Both the position numbers and the translations under genes were made by a program. The notes under the pieces were generated by a model that was given only the letters and a program-made list of their open reading frames with translations, ran no database searches and had not been told where the DNA came from. Below, piece after piece: positions 35,205 to 41,711 of a DNA stretch of 51,744 nucleotides; within the stretch, counting starts at the first letter, position 1, and every line of letters starts with the position of its first letter. The DNA is from an uncultured Bacteroidales bacterium (GTDB lineage: Bacteria > Bacteroidota > Bacteroidia > Bacteroidales > FEN-979): assembly GCA_903885595.1 (NCBI GenBank), contig CAISJJ010000435.1, positions 1 through 51,744 on the forward strand, in the 5' to 3' direction.

Positions 35205-36029
35205 ATGAACAAACTTTTTCAGGACAATCAGGCAATGGACCTTTCAACCCCACTGGTCATGGGTATTCTGAATATTACACCCGATTCATTTTTTGATGGT
35301 GGGAAGTATTCAGGAATTGAAGCACAAATACATCGGGTTGAGCAGATGTTGACTGATGGCGCTGCGATTATTGATATCGGGGCTGTTTCAACCAGGCCAG
35401 GAGCTGAGGAGGTAACCGAAGGCATGGAGATGGAACGTTTGCTGCCATCCTTGAAGGCAATCAGAAAGCAGTTTCCCGGCTGTTTCATTTCGATTGACAC
35501 CTTCAGGCCATCCGTTGCACGGGCTGCCATTGCCAATGGAGCTGATATGATAAACGACATTTACGGTGGTCGTTTCGAACATGGGATGATTGAAACAGTT
35601 GCTTCGTTTAATGTACCCTACATCCTCATGCACATGAAGGGAACACCCGCAACCATGCAGCAAAACCCGGCATACCGGGATGTAGTCACTGAGGTAATAT
35701 ACTTTTTCGAACAACAACTTGCACGATGCCGTGAAGCGGGATTACGACAAGTATTGATTGATCCTGGTTTCGGTTTTGGAAAAACGGTGGAACATAATTT
35801 CGCCATGCTGTCGCGATTTGATGAATTCAAATCAATAGGTGTACCCGTTGTCGCCGGACTTTCGCGCAAATCAATGATCACACGACTGCTTCAGATCAGT
35901 CCGGATGAGGCAAAAAATGGCACTACTGTTCTGAATACCATTGCATTAATCAAAGGAGCTGATATGCTGAGAGTTCATGATGTGAAAGAGGCGGTGGAAG
36001 CGGTCAGGCTGGTGAAGATGCTCAGTTAA
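35205..36029 (+). CDS. folP: Dihydropteroate synthase
   Basis: It joins p-aminobenzoate and dihydropterin pyrophosphate in folate synthesis and is the target of sulfonamides. I start it at 35205 (MNKLFQDNQAMDLSTP), because the longer frame overlaps the divergent DUF1599 gene. The 274 residues carry the family signatures MGILNITPDSFFDGGKY and IDIGAVSTRPGAEEV, a SIDTFRPSVA loop and the LIDPGFGFGKTVEHN segment. A C-terminal RVHDVKEAVEAV completes the TIM barrel. cdaA follows on the same strand after a 257-base gap filled with tandem arrays. Confidence 0.95.
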   Translation: MNKLFQDNQAMDLSTPLVMGILNITPDSFFDGGKYSGIEAQIHRVEQMLTDGAAIIDIGAVSTRPGAEEVTEGMEMERLLPSLKAIRKQFPGCFISIDTFRPSVARAAIANGADMINDIYGGRFEHGMIETVASFNVPYILMHMKGTPATMQQNPAYRDVVTEVIYFFEQQLARCREAGLRQVLIDPGFGFGKTVEHNFAMLSRFDEFKSIGVPVVAGLSRKSMITRLLQISPDEAKNGTTVLNTIALIKGADMLRVHDVKEAVEAVRLVKMLS

Positions 36030-36058
36030 CGGGATTTTGCTAACTTTGAAGACCAATT

Positions 36059-36170
36059 TTACGATTTACGATTTACGATTTACGATTTACGATTTACGAT
36101 TTACGATTTACGATTTACGATTTACGAGTGAAAAGTGAAAACTGAAAAATGACGAGTGAAAAGTGAGAAA
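36059..36170. repeat. Tandem array, 7-bp unit, word changes in phase (16 units)
   Basis: Nine TTACGAT units, then TTACGAG, TGAAAAG, TGAAAAC, TGAAAAA, TGACGAG, TGAAAAG and TGAGAAA, all in uninterrupted 7-bp phase. It starts 29 bases after the folP stop. The words match loci at 5055, 14638 and 33337. Confidence 0.95.
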
Positions 36171-36197
36171 TTATCTTCAGCAGGTTTCGACCATTGG

Positions 36198-36279
36198 TTT
36201 TGATCTTTGATCTGTCGTTTTGATCTTTGAATTTTGATCTTTGAGTTTTGAATTGTGGTTTTGATCTTTGAGTTTTGAA
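36198..36279. repeat. Tandem array, units TTTTGAT / CTTTGAG, abutting the cdaA start
   Basis: Twelve units, mostly 7 bp with two of 6 bp, alternating TTTTGAT/TTTTGAA with CTTTGAG/CTTTGAA. It ends 7 bases before the cdaA ATG. Every unit except the two 6-bp ones contains TTTG, the -33 box sequence of Bacteroidota promoters. Confidence 0.9.
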
Positions 36280-36286
36280 TTTGCTT

Positions 36287-37069
36287 ATGCTTTTAGTCGG
36301 CCTTTTCTCCCTTCGTATCGTCGATATTATCGACATCATCCTGTTTGCCATTCTTCTCTATGAGATTTACAACCTGGTAAAAGGAACAGCGGCTATCCGG
36401 ATTTTTATCGGAATTATTGCCGTGTACATTATTTGGAAGGTTGTCAAAGCCTTGCAAATGCAACTGCTTACGGAGATCCTGGGCCAGTTCATCAGCGTAG
36501 GCGTTATAGCACTGATCGTAGTTTTCCAGCCTGAAATACGGCAATTCCTTTTGATGGTCGGGAATACCAGGATCATTAAAAACCAGCGGAAACGATTTCT
36601 TTTCTGGCGCTTTAAAATAAACAACCCCGTCAATCTGAATATCGATAAGATTGTGAAGGCCTGCCAGAAAATGGCTGAAACCAAAACGGGGGCATTGATC
36701 GTAATCACACAGCAAAATGAACTTGATCAATACATTGCAACGGGTCAGGCTATTGATTCAAAGATTTCAGAAGTTCTGCTTGAAACGATTTTTTTTAAAA
36801 ACAGTCCGCTGCACGATGGGGCGGTAATTATAAACGGCGAATATATACGGGCAGCCCGCTGCATCCTCCCCGTTTCAAATAAAGCGACCATTCCGCCCTT
36901 TTACGGATTGCGCCATCGCGCTGCTGTAGGGATTACAGAGAAGTCGGATGCTATTGCCATTATCGTATCGGAAGAACGAGGTGATATCGCATATAGCTAT
37001 GAAGGCAACCTGCACCAGCATATTTCGCCGGCAAACCTGTTTACGGCACTGGAAAGTTTGTTTAAATAA
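36287..37069 (+). CDS. cdaA: Diadenylate cyclase (c-di-AMP synthase)
   Basis: It makes the second messenger c-di-AMP from two ATP. I choose the ATG at 36287 rather than the TTG at 36275. The 260 residues have three N-terminal membrane helices (about 8-28, 34-52 and 66-82) and a cytoplasmic DAC domain. The catalytic motifs are LHDGAVI (DGA 177-179) and YGLRHRAAVG (RHR 209-211). The order folP then cdaA recurs in this phylum as far as I recall. A TTTG-rich array occupies the region where promoter and ribosome-binding site should lie, so expression may depend on array length. Confidence 0.94.
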   Translation: MLLVGLFSLRIVDIIDIILFAILLYEIYNLVKGTAAIRIFIGIIAVYIIWKVVKALQMQLLTEILGQFISVGVIALIVVFQPEIRQFLLMVGNTRIIKNQRKRFLFWRFKINNPVNLNIDKIVKACQKMAETKTGALIVITQQNELDQYIATGQAIDSKISEVLLETIFFKNSPLHDGAVIINGEYIRAARCILPVSNKATIPPFYGLRHRAAVGITEKSDAIAIIVSEERGDIAYSYEGNLHQHISPANLFTALESLFK

Positions 37070-37117
37070 TGGCTGAATGCAAGCGCTGCAGGAAACAGGA
37101 ATGGATATTCCGTGAAT

Positions 37118-37690
37118 TTAGCGTTTTTTTATCTTCTTGATTTTCGCCAGCGAATCTGCAACACGGAGACTATCGGCTTTCTGTTTTTCCTCAAATTCCT
37201 TTACAAGCATGTCAGGGGTTTTTCCAAGGTTTACCAATGCCAGTTTGGCATCATTTGTAAAATCATGTGCCGGATAGGTTTCGATAAACAGGAGGTAGGT
37301 TTCCTTGGCCTTATCAAGATCCCGCATCATATTTTCATAAATGAAAGCCTTGAAAAACAGGCACATCGGGGCTTTTGGCTGATCGGAATAATTCTGAATA
37401 TACTGATCAAAAAAACCAAGCGCTTTGCTACCGTCACCCGAATTCATAGCGATGTTTGCCGCCTTGAACAAATATCCGGGGGCCAGTGAATCTTTGGGGT
37501 AATCTTTGATAAATTCCAGGTAATATGCCTGGAGGCTGTCGGCCTTTTCCTGGTTAAAACTAAATGCATCCGGAGCAAAAAGACTTTTCTCCAGGTTATC
37601 GATCCTGGTGATTGTTTTTTCACGCGAAGGCTTGCATCCTGTCATTAAGCCAATGGAAACAGATAATATCACAATAATGTATTTTTTCAT
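37118..37690 (-). CDS. TPR-containing lipoprotein
   Basis: A 190-residue protein with a lipoprotein signal (lipobox LMTGC, Cys at 19). At least three TPR-like helical pairs follow: AYYLEFIKDYPKDSLAPGYL (about 54-73), ALGFFDQYIQNYSDQP and AKETYLLFIETYPAHDF. The C-terminal tail is charged and rich in Lys, Ala and Asp. The arrangement resembles a short BamD/YfiO-like or CpoB-like lipoprotein, but it is smaller than BamD. It lies downstream of def on the same strand. The partner is unknown. Confidence 0.78.
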   Translation of the reverse strand: MKKYIIVILSVSIGLMTGCKPSREKTITRIDNLEKSLFAPDAFSFNQEKADSLQAYYLEFIKDYPKDSLAPGYLFKAANIAMNSGDGSKALGFFDQYIQNYSDQPKAPMCLFFKAFIYENMMRDLDKAKETYLLFIETYPAHDFTNDAKLALVNLGKTPDMLVKEFEEKQKADSLRVADSLAKIKKIKKR

Positions 37691-37763
37691 ATTGTTGGTT
37701 TTAGGTTTTTCGTCGATTGCCTGAGTTTTTACTTTCTATCATCCTGACCGTGGAGAGAACCCA

Positions 37764-38336
37764 CTATTTTCTTCCTTTCCTTATCTGAGGGAATAACATT
37801 TTATAACCTACCTCCACATTCCCTTTGCTGATATCGGTCAACCGGCGCTTGAGCAGCATTTTCTTCAGGGAAGGGATCCGGTCTACGAAAACAATACCCT
37901 CAATGTGATCGTATTCATGCTGGATGATCCGGGCTATTACTCCCTCGAACCGTTCATCGTGTTCGATGAAGTTTTCATCCATGTACTTCATATATATTAC
38001 TGGTTTCCGGAGGATGTCTTCCCTTAGTCCCGGGAAACTAAGACATCCCTCGTTGAAGGAGAAATCATCCCCCTCCTCTTTGTATATTCGCGCATTGAGG
38101 AAGGCTTTTTTAAAATGATCTGCTTCAGGGTATTTCTCTGCAAATGCAGAGGCATCAATCACGAATATCCGGACAGAACGGTTCACCTGCGGGGCTGCCA
38201 ACCCGACACCATCAGAAAGATACATGGTTTCCCACAAATTTGTAATAAACTCTTGCAAATCAGGATAATCTTCAGGAATTTCTTCCGCAACTTTTTTTAA
38301 AACCGGGTGTCCGTAAGCTACAACTGGCAGAATCAT
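37764..38336 (-). CDS. def: Peptide deformylase
   Basis: It removes the formyl group from the N-terminal methionine of new proteins. The 190 residues contain the three metal-site motifs: GVGLAAPQ (44-51), EGCLSFPG with ligand C98, and QHEYDHIEG with ligands H140 and H144 and catalytic E141. Length and order are normal. It lies between the TPR lipoprotein gene and ruvX on the minus strand, with 8-bp arrays on its upstream side. Confidence 0.95.
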   Translation of the reverse strand: MILPVVAYGHPVLKKVAEEIPEDYPDLQEFITNLWETMYLSDGVGLAAPQVNRSVRIFVIDASAFAEKYPEADHFKKAFLNARIYKEEGDDFSFNEGCLSFPGLREDILRKPVIYMKYMDENFIEHDERFEGVIARIIQHEYDHIEGIVFVDRIPSLKKMLLKRRLTDISKGNVEVGYKMLFPQIRKGRK

Positions 38337-38365
38337 AAAATTTTGGTTAGAGGTTTATTAATATT

Positions 38366-38413
38366 GGTGAACGGGCGGACAAGTGGGCACATGGACAAGT
38401 GGACAGGCGGAAG
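38366..38413. repeat. Tandem array, 8-bp unit RGYGGACA (6 units)
   Basis: Six units in phase: GGTGAACG, GGCGGACA, AGTGGGCA, CATGGACA, AGTGGACA, GGCGGAAG. It begins 29 bases upstream of the def start. GGTGAACG is also a unit at 32069. Confidence 0.85.
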
Positions 38414-38500
38414 AGTACCCGGGAAGACTGGCAGATCATCAAACTTTCGGACAAATGCACAATTTGAATAACTAATACTGATAAAAAAAATCTAAATTTC

Positions 38501-38572
38501 CACATTCCCACATTCCCACATTCCCACATTCCCACATTCCCAAATTTTCAAATTTTCAAATTTTCAAATTTT
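38501..38572. repeat. Tandem array, 8-bp units CACATTCC then CAAATTTT (9 units)
   Basis: Five CACATTCC units switch to four CAAATTTT units without loss of phase. The array enters the ruvX coding region: the stop codon (38556-38558) and the last five codons lie inside it. Confidence 0.95.
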
Positions 38573-38972
38573 CCATATATGACTGCAAAATAATGGTCGC
38601 GCTCACCGTATCAACCAACGCTTTATCCTGCCGGTCTTTTTTCTTCAGTCCCGCATCACGGATTGCACGCGTGGCCATCAGGGAGGTAAACCGTTCATCC
38701 ATCCGCTTTACCGGGATCCCCGGAAAGGCCGCTGACAGCTTTTTAACAAATGGCTCAATAAAAATGGCGGATTCTGAAGGCGTGTTGTTCATTTGCTTAG
38801 GTTCTCCTACCACAAAGCACTCTACCTCGTTCTTGCTGATGTAATCTTTTAAAAACTCCAAAACATCCATCGACCGAACAGTCGTGAGGCCGGTAGCGAT
38901 GATCTTGAGTTCATCCGTCACCGCAAGCCCTGTTCTCTTTTGTCCGTAATCAATCGCAACAATCCTCCCCAT
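38556..38972 (-). CDS. ruvX: YqgF/RuvX-type pre-16S rRNA nuclease or Holliday-junction resolvase-like protein
   Basis: A 138-residue RNase H-fold protein, thought to finish 16S rRNA 5'-end processing and originally proposed as a Holliday-junction resolvase. It begins with RIVAIDYGQKRTGLAVTDE, the first catalytic-aspartate strand, followed by VVGEPKQMNNTPS, RMDERFTS and a late DTVSA aspartate. Its last residues (ENLKI) and stop codon are encoded by units of the 8-bp array 38501-38572, so the native C-terminus may have been replaced. A TACCTTTG box lies upstream. Family assignment is secure; of the two roles, rRNA processing is the better supported in other bacteria. Confidence 0.92.
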   Translation of the reverse strand: MGRIVAIDYGQKRTGLAVTDELKIIATGLTTVRSMDVLEFLKDYISKNEVECFVVGEPKQMNNTPSESAIFIEPFVKKLSAAFPGIPVKRMDERFTSLMATRAIRDAGLKKKDRQDKALVDTVSATIILQSYMENLKI

Positions 38973-38987
38973 GCCCTATTTTTGCTG

Positions 38988-38995
38988 CAAAGGTA
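38988..38995 (-). promoter_or_regulatory. -7 box for ruvX
   Basis: TACCTTTG on the minus strand matches TAnnTTTG, 15 bases before the ruvX start. Confidence 0.55.
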
Positions 38996-39033
38996 TAAAG
39001 ATTTGAAATTTTAGCTAATTTTGAAAACAGAAA

Positions 39034-39103
39034 ACACGGGACACGGGACATGGGACACGGGACACGGGATGCGGGACACGGGACACGGGACACGGGACAC
39101 GGG
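39034..39103. repeat. Tandem array, 7-bp GC-rich unit ACACGGG (10 units)
   Basis: Ten units in strict 7-bp phase: eight ACACGGG, one ACATGGG, one ATGCGGG. It lies between the divergent ruvX and dapD genes, and is the only clearly GC-rich array in the window. Confidence 0.95.
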
Positions 39104-39177
39104 ACGAAAGTCGGGCAACTAAGGACGGGTTACAAAATGGTCCCGTAATGTTTACATCACCTTGATCTTTTAACGCT

Positions 39178-39209
39178 ACCTGTTCACCTGATTCCTTGTT
39201 TGCCCGTTC
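39178..39209. repeat. Tandem array, 8-bp unit (4 units), inverted GGTGAACA family
   Basis: On the minus strand it reads, in 8-bp phase, GATGAACG, GGCAAACA, AGGAATCA, GGTGAACA. Two of these words are identical to units at 32029-32052. It lies just upstream of the dapD start codon. Confidence 0.78.
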
Positions 39210-39227
39210 ATCATTGATATCAAAAAC

Positions 39228-40043
39228 ATGACTGACCTCAAACGAATTATAGAATCTGCCTGGGACCACAGGGAACTATTAAAACAAGCTGAAACCAGTG
39301 AGGCCATTTGTGAAGTTGTCGACCAGCTTGATAAGGGACTGATCAGAGTCGCCTCGATGGATAACGGGCAATGGAAAACACATGAATGGATTAAGAAAGC
39401 GGTGATCCTCTATTTTCCTATTCATAAGATGGAGTTGATTGAGATCGGTCCGTTTCAGTTCTATGATAAAATCCCGTTAAAAACCGGTTGGGATAAACTG
39501 GGGGTTCGTGTGGTACCTCATGCCCTTGCCCGTTATGGCGCCTTTATCGCCGAGGGTGTGGTTATGATGCCTTCCTACATTAATATTGGCGCTTATATTG
39601 ATTCAGGAACCATGGTCGATACCTGGGCGACGGTTGGATCTTGTGCACAGATTGGCAAGCATTGCCATCTTAGCGGCGGGGTAGGCATCGGGGGAGTGCT
39701 CGAACCGGTTCAGGCCGCGCCGGTCATTATCGAGGATAATTGTTTCCTTGGATCACGGTGCATTGTGGTTGAAGGAGTTCGTGTAGGCACCGAAGCCGTT
39801 TTGGGCGCAAATGTTGTATTAACCGGCTCAACAAAAATTATTGATGTTTCCGGTGAAAAGCCGATGGAATATAAAGGTTATGTCCCTCCCCGATCGGTTG
39901 TGATTCCTGGTACACTTCCTAAAACATTTCCTGCCGGCATTTACCAGGTTCCCTGCGCGCTGATCATTGGACAAAGGAAAGCATCCACCGACTTGAAAAC
40001 CTCTCTAAACCAGGCGTTACGTGAATTTGATGTCGCCGTGTAG
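39228..40043 (+). CDS. dapD: Tetrahydrodipicolinate N-succinyltransferase
   Basis: It transfers succinyl from succinyl-CoA to tetrahydrodipicolinate in the lysine/meso-diaminopimelate pathway. The 271 residues have an N-terminal helical domain (about 1-95) and a left-handed parallel beta-helix of hexapeptide repeats (about 100-240). The latter includes MMPSYINIGAYIDSGTMVDT, GKHCHLSGGVGIGGVLEP and NCFLGSRCIVVEGVRVG. Length and motifs match DapD, not the acetyl-type DapH. The stop codon is followed at once by the start of the glycosyltransferase gene. Confidence 0.96.
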   Translation: MTDLKRIIESAWDHRELLKQAETSEAICEVVDQLDKGLIRVASMDNGQWKTHEWIKKAVILYFPIHKMELIEIGPFQFYDKIPLKTGWDKLGVRVVPHALARYGAFIAEGVVMMPSYINIGAYIDSGTMVDTWATVGSCAQIGKHCHLSGGVGIGGVLEPVQAAPVIIEDNCFLGSRCIVVEGVRVGTEAVLGANVVLTGSTKIIDVSGEKPMEYKGYVPPRSVVIPGTLPKTFPAGIYQVPCALIIGQRKASTDLKTSLNQALREFDVAV

Positions 40044-41027
40044 ATGAAAAAGGCACTCGTTATTCAAACCGCTTCCATCGGGGATGTGATCCTGGCCACA
40101 CCTGTTTTAGAAAAACTGCATCGGCATTATCCTGAAGCACAAATAGATTTTCTGGTAAAAAAGGGAATGGAAAGCCTTTTCCTCGGTCACCCATTTTTAC
40201 ATGAAGTGTTGATATGGGATAAACAACATCACAAATATCTCGGTTTTGATAAGCTTATGCACCGGGTCTGGTATGAGAAATATGACCTTGTAGTGAATTT
40301 GCAGCGGTTTTTCCTGACAGGGTTAATGACCGCATTTTCGCATGCCAGTATGCGAATCGGTTTCGATAAGAATCCTCTCTCGTTCTGCTATACAAAAAAA
40401 ATCCCGCATAGCATCAGCAATGGTATTCACGAAGTCAAACGGAATTTATCTCTGATCAGCGGAATTACGGATAACGAGGATGCGATGCCGCTGATTTATC
40501 CATCTGCCGCTGATTTACAAGAGGTTAACTCCCTGGTTACCGGGCGGTATTATACAATCTCACCTGCCTCGCTATGGTTTACGAAACAATTCACTAAGGA
40601 AAAATGGGTTGAATTTATACAAAGAATTCCTGCCGACCATAAAGTGCACCTGCTTGGCTCTCTATCCGATCAACCCCTTTGCGATTACCTCATCCGGGAG
40701 TCTGCCCGTGCAGGGATGAAAAATCTCGCCGGAAAACTGTCTTTCCTCCAATCAGCCGCCCTTATGCGGAATGCCCGCATGAATTTCACAAACGATTCAG
40801 CGCCGATGCATCTGGCATCAGCCGTAAATGCGCCGGTTACAGCAATCTATTGCTCCACGGTTCCCGAATTCGGATTTGGCCCGCTTTCCGATAATTCACA
40901 TGTTGTGCAAACCACAGAACGACTGGCATGCAGACCATGCGGGCTTCATGGTTACAGATCATGCCCTGAAAAACATTTTAAATGTGCCTCTGGTATAAAG
41001 GTAGAACAACTCTTACCTCAATTATAA
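40044..41027 (+). CDS. Glycosyltransferase family 9 (heptosyltransferase-like)
   Basis: A 327-residue GT-B enzyme that probably adds a heptose or related sugar to lipopolysaccharide core from an ADP-sugar. It begins with KKALVIQTASIGDVILATPV, the GT9 N-terminus with its catalytic aspartate. It ends with the nucleotide-sugar site TNDSAPMHLASAVNAPVTAI and a Cys-containing C-terminal segment (CRPCGLHGYRSCPEKHFKC). Its ATG directly follows the dapD stop with no gap, so the two are probably translationally coupled although functionally separate. The sugar and acceptor are inferred from the family. Confidence 0.9.
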   Translation: MKKALVIQTASIGDVILATPVLEKLHRHYPEAQIDFLVKKGMESLFLGHPFLHEVLIWDKQHHKYLGFDKLMHRVWYEKYDLVVNLQRFFLTGLMTAFSHASMRIGFDKNPLSFCYTKKIPHSISNGIHEVKRNLSLISGITDNEDAMPLIYPSAADLQEVNSLVTGRYYTISPASLWFTKQFTKEKWVEFIQRIPADHKVHLLGSLSDQPLCDYLIRESARAGMKNLAGKLSFLQSAALMRNARMNFTNDSAPMHLASAVNAPVTAIYCSTVPEFGFGPLSDNSHVVQTTERLACRPCGLHGYRSCPEKHFKCASGIKVEQLLPQL

Positions 41028-41077
41028 ACAGAAGGCTGCGATTTTAGAATAACCGCAATCCTTGCGCAATTTGTAAG

Positions 41078-41085
41078 TACCTTTG
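41078..41085 (+). promoter_or_regulatory. -7 box for tsaC
   Basis: TACCTTTG matches TAnnTTTG, 32 bases before the start at 41118. Confidence 0.5.
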
Positions 41086-41117
41086 CACGTTATTTAGATC
41101 CAATTGAAATTATAACC

Positions 41118-41690
41118 ATGTCACCCATTGAACGGGAAATTCAGCAATGCCTGAAAACATTGAACAACGGAGGTACGATATTGTATCCAACTGATACCAT
41201 TTGGGGAATTGGTTGTGATGCAACGGATTTCGCGGCCGTTGACAAGGTATATCTTTTGAAAAGAAAGAAGGAGCACAAAAGCCTGATTGTTTTACTCGAT
41301 GAACCTGAGAAAATCAGGGAATTTGTAACCGTCGTACCTGAAATAGCCTGGGACCTTTTAAATAATGTTGACACTCCCCTCACAATTATTTATCCCGATG
41401 CCAAAAACCTGGCTCCTAATGTTATTGCTGCCGATCAATCTGTTGCCATCAGGATTGTCAGAAACGAATTCTGCAAACGAATGATCAGTGCATTCGGGAA
41501 ACCACTGGTATCAACATCAGCCAACATTTCAGGCGATCCTCCTCCCAGGGTTTTTAAAAACATTTCGACTGAGATCATCAACGGGGTGGACTATGTGGTT
41601 GATGAATCGCTTGATTTGCTTCAGCAGGTTAAACCATCGCGCATTATCAAGCTAAACCTGAACGGAGAATTCCGGATCATCCGCCATTAA
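41118..41690 (+). CDS. tsaC: Threonylcarbamoyl-AMP synthase (Sua5/YrdC/YciO family)
   Basis: It makes threonylcarbamoyl-AMP from threonine, bicarbonate and ATP for the t6A37 modification of tRNA. The 190 residues form one YrdC domain with LYPTDTIWGIGCDATD, the YLLKRKKEHKSLIVLL lysine motif, VAIRIV and the late STSANISGDPPP. It lacks the Sua5 C-terminal domain, so it is the short type. The TonB receptor gene follows 21 bases later on the same strand; this proximity looks accidental rather than functional. Confidence 0.9.
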   Translation: MSPIEREIQQCLKTLNNGGTILYPTDTIWGIGCDATDFAAVDKVYLLKRKKEHKSLIVLLDEPEKIREFVTVVPEIAWDLLNNVDTPLTIIYPDAKNLAPNVIAADQSVAIRIVRNEFCKRMISAFGKPLVSTSANISGDPPPRVFKNISTEIINGVDYVVDESLDLLQQVKPSRIIKLNLNGEFRIIRH

Positions 41691-41711
41691 ACTCAAAACA
41701 TCTTTCCTTTA

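Noticed and set aside
36275-36286. TTG start for cdaA
   Set aside because: It lies in the tandem array; the ATG at 36287 gives a normal membrane-helix N-terminus.
38347-38535. 62-codon minus-strand frame near def
   Set aside because: Its first part is a translation of the CACATTCC array (repeating GMWECGNV-like residues), so it is low-complexity noise.
39015-39269. 84-codon minus-strand frame with SRVPCPV repeats
   Set aside because: It simply translates the ACACGGG array; no evidence of expression or conservation.
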